Shown here one piece after another: positions 16,351 to 23,880 of a DNA stretch of 28,246 nucleotides; position 1 is the stretch's first letter, and each line of letters opens with the position of its first letter. The notes below the pieces were generated by a model. That model worked only from the letters and a program-made list of their open reading frames with translations, was not told where the DNA came from and did no database searches. A program made the position numbers and the translations under genes. Source of the DNA: Methylocystaceae bacterium (GTDB lineage: Bacteria > Pseudomonadota > Alphaproteobacteria > Rhizobiales > Beijerinckiaceae); contig PQAN01000449.1 in the NCBI GenBank assembly GCA_003105285.1, forward strand, positions 1-28,246. The letters are read 5' to 3'.

Positions 16351-16369
16351 TGTATCGCTTAGAGATACA
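16351..16369. promoter_or_regulatory. Candidate HigA operator
   Basis: TGTATC at 16351-16356 and GATACA at 16364-16369 are a perfect inverted repeat with a 7-base spacer. The element lies 28 bases upstream of the HigA-like start. Size, symmetry and location fit the autoregulatory operator of a HigA-type HTH dimer. A -10-like element could overlap it, but none is distinct. Confidence 0.55.
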
Positions 16370-16423
16370 AGCCGTCAAAAGGTCTCTTCCGATGGAGATC
16401 GCCGTTAGGATTTGAGCTTTTTC

Positions 16424-16443
16424 AGGCCGCATCCGAGCGGCCT
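16424..16443. terminator. Hairpin at the end of the TonB gene
   Basis: AGGCCGC at 16424-16430 and GCGGCCT at 16437-16443 form a perfect 7-base stem with a 6-base loop, overlapping the tonB stop codon. In the tonB direction it is followed by GAAAAAG rather than a T-tract, so it is a weak intrinsic terminator candidate. It could serve as an mRNA 3' end structure. Confidence 0.3.
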
Positions 16444-17429
16444 CACTTCGTGCTGTAGTGAAATTGAACGCCATGCGCATAGCCGCTCGGCGGCGCGGGA
16501 AACGGCGCCGCCCGGCGCACGGCGGCGAGCGCGGCGGCGTCGAGGGCCGCGAAGCCGCTCGACCGATAGACCGCCTGATGCGTCAGATTGCCCGTCGGAT
16601 CGATGAAGAAGACGACAACTCCCTGGTTCGGCGCCGTCTTGCCGCGCAGATTCGGCGGAATATGCATGTGCCGCATGATCAAGCCGAACAGGATCGACAG
16701 ATAGGTCGTCTTCGCCGTCCCGCCGCTCACCGGCGCGGGCTTGGAGGAGCCGGCGATCTTGAAGTCCGGCACGGGCGCGAGCGCAGCGATCTGATCGGCG
16801 ATCGACTTCGATTGCTTGGGCTCGGGCGACGCCTTGACCTCGACCTGCCCCTCCTTCTCGTCCGGCGCCGGCTCCTGTTTCGGCTCGGCCTTTTCGATGA
16901 TCTCGGCGTCGGCTTTGTCGTCCTCCGATTTCAGCAGCGCGGCCTGCGGCGCGGATTGCGTCGCCGCCTGCCGCTCCGGATCGGGATTCTTTTCGGGCGA
17001 GGGCTTCGCCGCCTTTTGATCGTCGGGCGGCGCAGCGCGCTCCGCCTTGGTCTCCTGGTCGGGCGCCTCGCGCTCGATCGTTTCCTGATTTGCCGCGCGC
17101 GGAGCGTCGAAGGCCGGCTTCTCGTCCTCGACGATTTTTTGCTGCGGCGGCTTCTCCTTTTGCTCGGGCTGCGGCTTCTCGGGCTCCGGCGGGGGCTCCG
17201 GCGTCTCCTGAGGCGGTTGCGCAGGCGCGGGCTCGGCGATCACCTCCACTGGAATTTCTTCATCCCGCTGCGGATCGTTTCTCGTCAGCGACTGTTCGTA
17301 GGACAAGATCGCCAGCGCGCTCACATGCACGAGCAGCGACAGAGCGACCGGAACGAGCGAGCGCCGCGCCGGGACTCTGGCCGATGGCGGCGCGATCAGA
17401 CGTTCGGCCGGGTCTGCCTTCAAGCTCAT
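16443..17429 (-). CDS. TonB-like energy transducer
   Basis: This 328-residue protein has a single N-terminal membrane helix (LVPVALSLLVHVSALAILSY, about 30-50). A long proline-, glutamate- and lysine-rich spacer spans the periplasm. The TonB C-terminal domain reads NLRGKTAPNQGVVVFFIDPT, then SSGFAALDAAALAAVRRAAP. It would transmit proton-motive force from ExbB/ExbD to outer-membrane receptors, or serve a TonB/TolA-like role; no exbB, exbD or receptor gene is in the window. The ATG at 17429 places the helix correctly; no Shine-Dalgarno is visible, and the frame extends to 17609 with arginine-rich sequence judged non-coding. The 286-base gap from 17430 to 17715 holds no gene or clear site. Confidence 0.85.
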   Translation of the reverse strand: MSLKADPAERLIAPPSARVPARRSLVPVALSLLVHVSALAILSYEQSLTRNDPQRDEEIPVEVIAEPAPAQPPQETPEPPPEPEKPQPEQKEKPPQQKIVEDEKPAFDAPRAANQETIEREAPDQETKAERAAPPDDQKAAKPSPEKNPDPERQAATQSAPQAALLKSEDDKADAEIIEKAEPKQEPAPDEKEGQVEVKASPEPKQSKSIADQIAALAPVPDFKIAGSSKPAPVSGGTAKTTYLSILFGLIMRHMHIPPNLRGKTAPNQGVVVFFIDPTGNLTHQAVYRSSGFAALDAAALAAVRRAAPFPAPPSGYAHGVQFHYSTK

Positions 17430-17715
17430 GTCGAAAGAGGAGGTTCGAGCGTCGAGATCGAGCGGGAAAAGATAAATTCGAACATTCGCGGCCGTGACGA
17501 CTCGCCGGCTCTGTCGGCGATATCCGCAACGGCCGCCGCTCCGTGAGCGGAGCGGAAGATCCGAAAGCTGTCCATTTACGCCGACGCGATCCGCAAAGCG
17601 GCAAAGCATTCACACGAATGCGTCGCCGGTTCAACCCCTGCGCGACAGGCCGGATCGTGGACAAAAACGAGGGCGGCGGAGGGACGCGGCCGCGCCGAAG
17701 CTTCTTCGTTACGGT

Positions 17716-18201
17716 TCACGGCGGCGAGCCGAAGCGCCGCCTGATCGCCTCGTCCGCGCCCGGCCCCGGCGCCACGCGAACATCCTCGAGCGACAGCGGC
17801 CTGCCGCTCGCCGCGCTCACCTGCATCCGCGATATCTCTTCGCCGCTCTCACGATCGAACAAAAGGATCGGCGCGCGTCCCTCGCCGACGATCCAGCGAT
17901 CGCCCCATTGCATGAGCGCGACGACGATCGGGAATAGATCGCGCCCGCGATCGGTCAGGCTATAGTCGCGCGGATTGCCTCTGCCCCGCACGTCGGTTCG
18001 CTCCATCAGACCGTTCTCGACGAGTTTCGCCAGTCGCTCGCTCAGCACATTCTTGGCGATTTTGAGATTGCGCTCGAATTCGCCGAACCGGCGCGCCCCG
18101 AAGAACGCTTCCCTGACGATCAGCAGCGTCCACCATTCGCCGATCTGCTCGAGCGCGCGCGCCACGGAGCAAGTCTGCGACGGGAAAGTGTCGTTTTTCA
18201 T
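17716..18201 (-). CDS. HxlR-family transcriptional regulator
   Basis: This 161-residue winged-helix regulator has the HxlR signature CSVARALEQIGEWWTLLIVR at about 11-30, then RRFGEFERNLKIAKNVLSER and LVENGLMER, with the wing around NPRDYSLTDRGRDL. The family contains thiol-, aldehyde- or redox-responsive regulators that often control a divergent gene. Only one cysteine (C11) is present, at the position conserved in redox-sensing members. The gene is divergent from the PaaI-type thioesterase, with 113 bases between the starts, so it probably regulates that gene and itself. Confidence 0.9.
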   Translation of the reverse strand: MKNDTFPSQTCSVARALEQIGEWWTLLIVREAFFGARRFGEFERNLKIAKNVLSERLAKLVENGLMERTDVRGRGNPRDYSLTDRGRDLFPIVVALMQWGDRWIVGEGRAPILLFDRESGEEISRMQVSAASGRPLSLEDVRVAPGPGADEAIRRRFGSPP

Positions 18202-18314
18202 GGCGCCGTCACCGCTCTTATTTGGTCTCTTGACACAACTAAATATATTCGGCCCTATCGTTTGCGCAGCATTTTTTCACATTCATCGTCCTTTCGCCCG
18301 CTCCGGAGACGCCG
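18202..18314. promoter_or_regulatory. Divergent promoter region of HxlR regulator and thioesterase
   Basis: The 113-base gap between the divergent starts contains TTGACA at 18230-18235, a plausible -35 for the thioesterase, followed by an A+T-rich run (AACTAAATATATTC) that could be a regulator site. A weak -10 (CCTATC) sits near 18254-18259 at 18-base spacing. The thioesterase Shine-Dalgarno GGAG is at 18305-18308. Operator half-sites are not clear enough to call. Confidence 0.4.
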
Positions 18315-18815
18315 ATGCCCCAGACGCCTTTCGAAGGAGCGCTATCGCCGAACGCTCTACACAGTCTGAGCGGGCTGGAGATCGTGCGGGGAATGCGCGA
18401 CGGCCGACTTCCCGTCCCTCCCCTCGTGCTGCAATTCGGCTTTCGGCCGGCCGAGGTCGAGGCCGGCCGCGTCGTGTTTTCGGCGACGCCGGACGCACGC
18501 CATTACAATCCGCTCGGGACGGTGCATGGCGGCTATATCGCCACGCTGCTGGACACGGCGATGGGATGCGCGGTCCATTCGAAGCTCGCCGCCGGCCATG
18601 CTTACACGACGCTCGAGTTCAAGGTGAACTTCACGCGGGCGATCACGACCGCGACGGGCGAGGTGCGCGCGGAAGGCAAGCTGCTGCATCTTAGCCGCAA
18701 CATCGCGACGGCCGAAGCGCGCCTTTGCGACGAGAGCGAGAGGCTGCTCGCGCACGCCACCACCACCTGCCTGATATTTTCCGCCGCGCGACCGCGGACC
18801 GCGCCGCCCGCATGA
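18315..18815 (+). CDS. PaaI-family hotdog thioesterase
   Basis: This 166-residue hotdog-fold protein matches acyl-CoA thioesterases of the PaaI/4HBT type. The signature NPLGTVHGGYIATLLDTAMG spans residues 65-84, with H71-G-G and D80 in the usual helix; AYTTLEFKVNFTRAI follows and the chain ends in the long strand region. It should hydrolyse an acyl-CoA thioester in the cytoplasm; substrate preference cannot be read here. The start follows GGAG at good spacing. Its divergent position to an HxlR regulator suggests induction by a compound that regulator senses. Confidence 0.88.
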   Translation: MPQTPFEGALSPNALHSLSGLEIVRGMRDGRLPVPPLVLQFGFRPAEVEAGRVVFSATPDARHYNPLGTVHGGYIATLLDTAMGCAVHSKLAAGHAYTTLEFKVNFTRAITTATGEVRAEGKLLHLSRNIATAEARLCDESERLLAHATTTCLIFSAARPRTAPPA

Positions 18816-18953
18816 CGCCGCGCCCGATCCCCGCCCCCTGCGACCGAGACAAGACAGCCCATAAGGTCTAGGCTTCGCGCGTCGCGTCACAGCGCGCCGC
18901 CGAAAAGACCGCCGCTCGGCGCGATCAATCAAGAAAACGACGAGGGGGAGTAC

Positions 18954-19268
18954 ATGACCATCAAAAGCGTGATGTCCATCACAATCGCCGCCTTGGGCTT
19001 TGGCGCGAGCGCCGCGCTCGCGCAGAGCTGGGCGCCGCCCGCCGAGATCGCTCCCGCCGAGCCGGCCGCGGTCGCCGTCGCGCCGGAACCCGACGCCGGC
19101 GCCAAATCCGCCGCCAAGCCTGCGCCCACCGCTGTCGCCGCCGAAAAGCCGGCCTCGAGCGCCGAGGAGAAGAAAGCCAAGTCGAAAGACTGCACCGCGC
19201 AAGCCGACGCCAAAGGACTTCACGGCAAGGAGCGAAAGAAATTCCGCGATCAGTGCAAGAAGGCCTGA
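18954..19268 (+). CDS. Secreted PsiF-repeat protein
   Basis: This 104-residue protein has a signal peptide (about 1-23, ending ASAALAQ), an alanine/proline-rich linker and a C-terminal PsiF-repeat segment (CTAQADAKGLHGKERKKF then RDQC). The cysteine pair at the ends of that repeat may form a disulphide. PsiF family proteins are small secreted proteins, named for a phosphate-starvation-inducible E. coli gene, with unknown molecular function. A strong ribosome site GAGGGGGAG precedes the ATG at 18954. Its stop is two bases from the convergent purD stop. Confidence 0.85.
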   Translation: MTIKSVMSITIAALGFGASAALAQSWAPPAEIAPAEPAAVAVAPEPDAGAKSAAKPAPTAVAAEKPASSAEEKKAKSKDCTAQADAKGLHGKERKKFRDQCKKA

Positions 19269-19270
19269 CG

Positions 19271-20551
19271 CTACGCCTTCGCCTCGCGCGCGACGGCGCG
19301 CCAGCCGATGTCCCGGCGGCAAAATCCGCCGGGCCAATCGATGGCGTCGACGCCGCGATAGGCCAAGCTCCGCGCTTTTGTGATGGTCTCGCCGAGCGCG
19401 GTGACGTTCAGCACGCGCCCGCCGCCGGCGACGAGCCGCGCCCCGTCGCGGCGCGTTCCGGCATGGGTGACGATGACGTCGGCTATCGCGCTCGCGCGCT
19501 CGACATGGCGGATTTCCGACCCCGTCAGCGGCGTCCCCGGATAGTTCCTGGCGGCGAGCACGACGGTGAGCGCCGCGCGCGGTGAAAACCGAATAGGACG
19601 CTCGGGCAACGCGCCCACAGCGCCGGCCAGCATCAGCTCGAGGAGATCGTCCTCGAGGCGCGGCAGCATCGCCTGCGCTTCCGGATCGCCGAAACGGACA
19701 TTGAACTCGATGAGCTTCGGCCCGTCCTTCGTCAGCATCAGCCCGACGAACAACACGCCCTTGAACGGCGCGCCGAGGTCGCGCATGGCGCGTAGCGTCG
19801 GCTCGACGATCTCCGCCATCACGCGCGCCTCGATCTCGGGCGTGACGGCCGGCGCCGGCGAATAGGCGCCCATGCCGCCCGTATTGGGCCCGACATCGCC
19901 GTCGCCGACGCGCTTATGGTCCTGCGCCGAGGCGAAGGGCAGCGCGCGCGTTCCGTCGCAGAGGACGAAGAAGGACGCCTCTTCGCCGACGAGCTTCTTT
20001 TCGATGACCACTTCCGCGCCGGACTTGCCGAAAACCCCGGAAAACATCGCCTTCACGGCGCGCTCGGCCTCGTCGAGCGTCTCGGCGACGACGACGCCCT
20101 TGCCGGCGGCGAGGCCGTCGGCCTTGACGACGATCGGCGCGCCCTCGGCGCGCAGATAGGCGAGCGCCTTTTCCTCGTCGTCGAAACGCTCATAGGCCGC
20201 GGTCGGGATATCGTTGGCGCGGCAGAGATCCTTGACGAAGCCTTTCGATCCCTCGAGCCGCGCCGCCGCCTTGCTCGGGCCGAATACTTTTATTCCCGCG
20301 CCCTCGAGCGCATCGGTCAAGCCGGCGACGAGCGGCTGCTCGGGTCCGACGACGACGAGACCGATGTCGTTCTCGCCGCAAAACCGCGCGACGGCGCGAT
20401 GATCCGCAACGTCGAGGCCGACATTTTCTCCGACCTCCGCCGTGCCCGGATTGCCCGGCGCGATGAACAATCGCGTCAGCCTCGGGCTCTTCGCGAGAGC
20501 GTCGGCGATCGCGTGCTCGCGTCCGCCGGAGCCGACGAGGAGAATCTTCAT
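19271..20551 (-). CDS. purD: Phosphoribosylamine-glycine ligase
   Basis: This 426-residue protein is PurD (GAR synthetase), which joins phosphoribosylamine and glycine with ATP in step two of de novo purine synthesis in the cytoplasm. It opens LLVGSGGREHAIADALAKS and has GPEQPLVAGL and FGPSKAAARLEGSK. The ATP-grasp region follows with PIVVKADGLAAGKGVVVA, then QDHKRVGDGDVGPNTGGMGA and IEFNVRFGDPEAQAMLPRL. Length and motifs are those of the normal single-function bacterial enzyme. It is divergent from the protease-like gene and convergent with the PsiF gene; no other purine gene is in the window. Confidence 0.97.
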   Translation of the reverse strand: MKILLVGSGGREHAIADALAKSPRLTRLFIAPGNPGTAEVGENVGLDVADHRAVARFCGENDIGLVVVGPEQPLVAGLTDALEGAGIKVFGPSKAAARLEGSKGFVKDLCRANDIPTAAYERFDDEEKALAYLRAEGAPIVVKADGLAAGKGVVVAETLDEAERAVKAMFSGVFGKSGAEVVIEKKLVGEEASFFVLCDGTRALPFASAQDHKRVGDGDVGPNTGGMGAYSPAPAVTPEIEARVMAEIVEPTLRAMRDLGAPFKGVLFVGLMLTKDGPKLIEFNVRFGDPEAQAMLPRLEDDLLELMLAGAVGALPERPIRFSPRAALTVVLAARNYPGTPLTGSEIRHVERASAIADVIVTHAGTRRDGARLVAGGGRVLNVTALGETITKARSLAYRGVDAIDWPGGFCRRDIGWRAVAREAKA

Positions 20552-20713
20552 GGCGTTCCCGCCTTCCGTTCACTCTTCATGAGCAAGGCCTTAATCGCTC
20601 GCGCGCCGAAAGAAAACCATTCGCCGACGCCCATGCGGAGATCGGCCCATTTTTCGACACGAAGAGACCCATCATGGCGCGCGTCGAATTGCCCGCTTTT
20701 CGAAAGAATTGTC

Positions 20714-21964
20714 GTGAACCCCATTTTCCCGCGTCTCGTCGTCGCCTCGCTCCTCGTCTTCGCTCTCGCTCCGGCCGTCGCCGCTCGCAAGGGACAGACG
20801 AAGCCGCCGCACGATGTCGGCGTTCCGTTCACGCTCGACGCCGGCCGCATCCTGCTCGACGTCGAGTTTCGCAAGCCGGACGGCGGCGCGCGGCGGGCGC
20901 TCGCCTGGTTCAACATGGGCATGACCGCGCTGGTTCTCGCCAAGCCGCTGTTTCGCGAATTGCAGATCGATCGCGGCGAGCCGCTGCGGCTGCAAATCGC
21001 GGGCGCCGCGCTCGAAGCCGCGGCCGACGAGGTCACGGACGGCGACGGCGGATTCGCTGCGCCGAGCTTCGCGCATCTGTTCGCGCCGCGGCCGGTGGAG
21101 GCCATGCTGCCTGCGAGCCTGCTGCGCGATTATCGCGTCGGCATCGATTACCGCCGCCGTATCTTCGAGCTGACGCGCGGCGGCGAGGGCGCGCCGGAGG
21201 GCGTCGCCGCGCCCTTCGCGCTGAACGAGAAGACCGGCTTCGCGACGGTCTCCGTCTCGATCGCGGGCCAATCGTTCCCCTTCGTCATCGACGCCGGCTC
21301 GGGATACAGCTGGATGCGCGGCGCGGTGCTGAAGCAATGGCTCGTAGCGCACCCCGACTGGCGGCGCGCCGAGGGCGCGGTCGGCCTCGCCAACAACAAC
21401 ATGCTCGATTACGCCTTCGAGAAGGAAGGAATCGTCGCGCGTCTGCCCGAAATCGCCGTCGGACCCGTAATCGTGAAAGACGTCGGCGTCCTCGGCACGG
21501 CGCCCGTGCTCGGAGCGTTGGACGGGCTCGTCGGCGACATTTTCTGGGACAATTGGCAAAAGTCGGCCACGAGCGCCGTCGTCGGCTGGCTCGGCGGCAA
21601 TGTGCTCGGCCATTTCAAGCTGACGCTCGATTATCCGAACCGCATTTCCTATTGGCGCGCCGAATCGGCGCCCGATCCGCACGATCTCGACCAGATCGGC
21701 GTGACATTGGTGCGGCGCGACGCGCGCTACTTCATCGGCGGCCTGGTCCGCCCGGCCGGAAACGGAACGACGCCCGGTCCCGCGGTCGAGGGCGTCGCGC
21801 CGGGGGACGAACTCGTCGGCGTCGGCAGCTTCGACGCGCGTGGCGCCGGCAAGGCCGCTCTACTCGCCGCGCTCGCCGGCAAGCCCGGCGAAATGCGCCT
21901 GCTCCGCCTCGAAAGAAACGGACTCCCTTTCGAAGCGTCGGCGCCGGTTCTCGATCTGCGCTGA
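20714..21964 (+). CDS. Secreted two-lobed aspartyl-protease-like protein with C-terminal PDZ-like region
   Basis: This roughly 416-residue protein starts at a GTG (20714) just before a signal peptide (FPRLVVASLLVFALAPAVAA). It has two retropepsin-like lobes in tandem. Lobe 1 has WFNMGMTALVLAKPLF where the active DTG triplet should be, and ends LLRDYRVGIDYRRRIFEL. Lobe 2 has FVIDAGSGYSWM (D193) and ends GGNVLGHFKLTLDYPNRISYW. Lobe 2 thus keeps a catalytic-type aspartate while lobe 1 does not. The C-terminus (GTTPGPAVEGVAPGDELVGV) resembles a PDZ domain. It probably acts in the periplasm, as a protease only if it dimerises, or as a non-catalytic binding protein. The long frame upstream of 20714 is antisense to purD and is not coding. 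An ATG at 20579 is an alternative start but gives no signal peptide. Confidence 0.7.
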   Translation: MNPIFPRLVVASLLVFALAPAVAARKGQTKPPHDVGVPFTLDAGRILLDVEFRKPDGGARRALAWFNMGMTALVLAKPLFRELQIDRGEPLRLQIAGAALEAAADEVTDGDGGFAAPSFAHLFAPRPVEAMLPASLLRDYRVGIDYRRRIFELTRGGEGAPEGVAAPFALNEKTGFATVSVSIAGQSFPFVIDAGSGYSWMRGAVLKQWLVAHPDWRRAEGAVGLANNNMLDYAFEKEGIVARLPEIAVGPVIVKDVGVLGTAPVLGALDGLVGDIFWDNWQKSATSAVVGWLGGNVLGHFKLTLDYPNRISYWRAESAPDPHDLDQIGVTLVRRDARYFIGGLVRPAGNGTTPGPAVEGVAPGDELVGVGSFDARGAGKAALLAALAGKPGEMRLLRLERNGLPFEASAPVLDLR

Positions 21965-22011
21965 TTTCGACGCCCGCCGACGAGTCGGCCTTTGCGTCAG
22001 AGCGATCGGGT

Positions 22012-22072
22012 GAAAGTTTCCTCATCCTGAGGAGGCCCCGAAGGGGCTGTCTCGAAGGACGAGGAAACCTTC
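22012..22072 (+). repeat. Dispersed palindromic element, copy D
   Basis: The arms GAAAGTTTCCTC (22012-22023) and GAGGAAACCTTC (22061-22072) pair with one mismatch. The core is CATCCTGAGGAGGCCCCGAA then GGGGCTGTCTCGAAGGAC. The left flank CAGAGCGATCGGGT and the right flank TTCATTCG resemble flanks of the other copies. It lies in the 275-base gap between the protease-like and hydrolase genes. Confidence 0.8.
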
Positions 22073-22094
22073 ATTCGCGCCGTCTGGAGCTTCC

Positions 22095-22152
22095 CCTCGT
22101 GCTTCGAGACGGCTCAGGGAAAGGACTGTCGTCCTTCACTCGATCGTCCTGG
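22095..22152 (-). repeat. Degenerate copy E of the dispersed palindromic element
   Basis: CCTCGTGCTTCGAGACGGC and the trailing GTCGTCCTTCACTCGATCG and TCCTG match an inverted, shortened copy of the element (compare 341-413). Its central stem is lost, so it cannot form the full hairpin. It directly follows copy D. Confidence 0.5.
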
Positions 22153-22174
22153 CCTTTGTGCTTTCCCACAAAGG
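22153..22174. promoter_or_regulatory. Hairpin upstream of the hydrolase gene
   Basis: CCTTTGTG (22153-22160) and CACAAAGG (22167-22174) are perfect 8-base inverted repeats around a 6-base loop. The structure ends 65 bases before the hydrolase start codon. It may be a leader hairpin or a terminator of upstream transcription; no T-tract follows. Confidence 0.35.
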
Positions 22175-22239
22175 ACAATCACGTCCGCCCGTGCCATAGT
22201 CGTTTCGTTGTTCATCGTTCATTTGTCTTGGAGGCGTCC

Positions 22240-23880
22240 ATGTCATCTACGATCATCGTTCCCGCCGCTGTTTCCGCCCCTCCCGCCCCCCAGAACGGTC
22301 CCTCGGACTGGTCCGAAGCGGTGCGCGGAAACGCCTTCTCCAATATCGAGCGTCTCGGCCAATGGATCGGCGGGACGAACATTCCCGCAAACAACGACCC
22401 CTCGGGCTCCTTCGCGCCGGTGGCGTCGCAGAGTCTCGGAACCGGATCGACGCCGCCGACGATCCATGTCCTCGTCCACGGCTGGGCGCCGGGCTACCGG
22501 AGCGTCGTCGACGCGCAGAACGGAAGCGTCCTCTGGTGGGGCGCGAACGCCGACCTCGACGGCGCCTGGCCTTCCGATTTCGCGTGGCTGCCCGCGTCCG
22601 CGCCCTCGCTGCAGATCAACTCGACCGGGCTCCTGCAGTCGATCGTCGCGCAGGATTCGCAAGCGATCGTCCTCGCCTATTCCTGGCTCGACGACTCGGC
22701 GACCGACAAGGGGTTCCTCGATCTCACGGAGGTCTATCAGTCGGAAGCCTACACGCATGTCAACGGCCTGCGTCTCGCCGACGCGCTCGAACAGGCGATC
22801 GCCTCGTCCTTCTGGAACACGCATACGGGGCTTCTGCATCTCATCGGCCACAGCCACGGATCGAAGGTCGCGAGCGTCGCGGCGCTGACGCTGCAGCAGC
22901 GCGGCTACCGCGTCGCGCATCTGACGATCCTCGACTCGCCGGAGAGCGAGCTGACGCTCGAGGCCAATGGCGCGAACCTGCTCGGCTTCTACCTCGAGCA
23001 GGCGCAGATCGCCGACCCCTCCTTCGATTGCGCCGCCGGCGCCTTCGTCGACAATTACGCCTCCTATTTCGGCGTCGGCTACACCGGCGGATCGCAGCTC
23101 GGCAATATCGTCGAGGTGGCGCTCCAGCCGTCGGAGATCTTCGCCATCGACAAGCCCGGCGACCGGCACGGCTACGCCGCCACCTGGTACGGCGGCGCCG
23201 CGGCCGGAGCCGCGTCGCAGGACGAGCCGCCGCTCGGCCTCGCCTGGCCGCCCGCGCCCAAGGACTATCAGCCGGCGCTGAATCAGAACTGGCCCGGCGG
23301 CGCCTCGGAACACGCCCAATGGAAGCTGCAGGCCGGGACGCCGATCGGCAGCGTGTTCTCGTACGGATACGCGCCGCTCACGGTGAAGACGGATTGGGGA
23401 GAGGGCAATGTGAGCGGCGACCCCTCGACGACGCTCTTGTTCGGCCCCGCTTCGGGCGCGTGGCCGGCCTATTCGATCTTCAAGGGCGGCTACGACAATG
23501 CGCTCGACGGCGACGGCTACGGCGTCGCCTTCGATCTGTCGTGGACGGCGCCGCAGGCCGGCGACTATCTCGTCGTGACGGTCGAATCGCCCGACGACGG
23601 CGGACAGGAGGTCATCGCCGTGCTCGACGGCCAGTCGGCGTTCTCCGGGACGACGTCCGTGGCCGTGAACTCCGATGCGTCGAGCGTCTTTTCAGCCCTG
23701 TCGCTCTATGTCTATTTCCTCGCGGCGGAAGGCAATACGACCGGCAGCGTGGCGATATCCAACTTCCGCACCGTGACGGTCGCCGACGCCGAAGGCCGGC
23801 TGCGCGCGCGCCGGCTCGCGGCCGCCGCGGCGAAAACGGCGGAGACCGTTCCGGAGGCGGACAGCGAAGTCGCATTGTGA
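22240..23880 (+). CDS. Alpha/beta-hydrolase (lipase/esterase-like) with C-terminal beta-rich region
   Basis: This 546-residue protein has an N-terminal hydrolase domain. HVLVHGW at about 76-82 is the oxyanion-type strand and loop, and LIGHSHGSKVAS at 201-212 is the GxSxG nucleophile elbow with S205. LTILDSPES with D232 and PGDRHGYAATW with H310 are candidate triad partners. From about 330 onward the sequence is glycine- and aspartate-rich, and a beta-sandwich-like region (LSWTAPQAGDYLVVTVESPD) could bind a substrate surface. No signal peptide is seen (it starts MSSTIIVPAAVSAPPAP), so export, if any, would need another route. The ATG at 22240 follows GGAGG at 22230-22234. The long frame to its left belongs to no gene. 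The substrate is unknown. Confidence 0.72.
   Translation: MSSTIIVPAAVSAPPAPQNGPSDWSEAVRGNAFSNIERLGQWIGGTNIPANNDPSGSFAPVASQSLGTGSTPPTIHVLVHGWAPGYRSVVDAQNGSVLWWGANADLDGAWPSDFAWLPASAPSLQINSTGLLQSIVAQDSQAIVLAYSWLDDSATDKGFLDLTEVYQSEAYTHVNGLRLADALEQAIASSFWNTHTGLLHLIGHSHGSKVASVAALTLQQRGYRVAHLTILDSPESELTLEANGANLLGFYLEQAQIADPSFDCAAGAFVDNYASYFGVGYTGGSQLGNIVEVALQPSEIFAIDKPGDRHGYAATWYGGAAAGAASQDEPPLGLAWPPAPKDYQPALNQNWPGGASEHAQWKLQAGTPIGSVFSYGYAPLTVKTDWGEGNVSGDPSTTLLFGPASGAWPAYSIFKGGYDNALDGDGYGVAFDLSWTAPQAGDYLVVTVESPDDGGQEVIAVLDGQSAFSGTTSVAVNSDASSVFSALSLYVYFLAAEGNTTGSVAISNFRTVTVADAEGRLRARRLAAAAAKTAETVPEADSEVAL

Noticed and set aside
16323..16442. A hidden HigB toxin upstream of the HigA-like gene
   Set aside because: The gap is 120 bases, too short for a toxin gene, and no RelE-like remnant is visible.
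17620..17645. A GGTTCAACCCC string resembling a tRNA T-loop
   Set aside because: No matching acceptor stem, D arm or anticodon arm could be paired around it.
19916..20713. An open frame upstream of and in frame with the protease-like gene
   Set aside because: It is antisense to purD and has no family features. The signal peptide begins right after the GTG at 20714, so the upstream part is not coding.
20674..22239. Long extension upstream of the hydrolase in the same frame
   Set aside because: It is arginine-rich, overlaps the protease-like gene in another frame and the palindromic repeats. GGAGG before the ATG at 22240 gives a better start.
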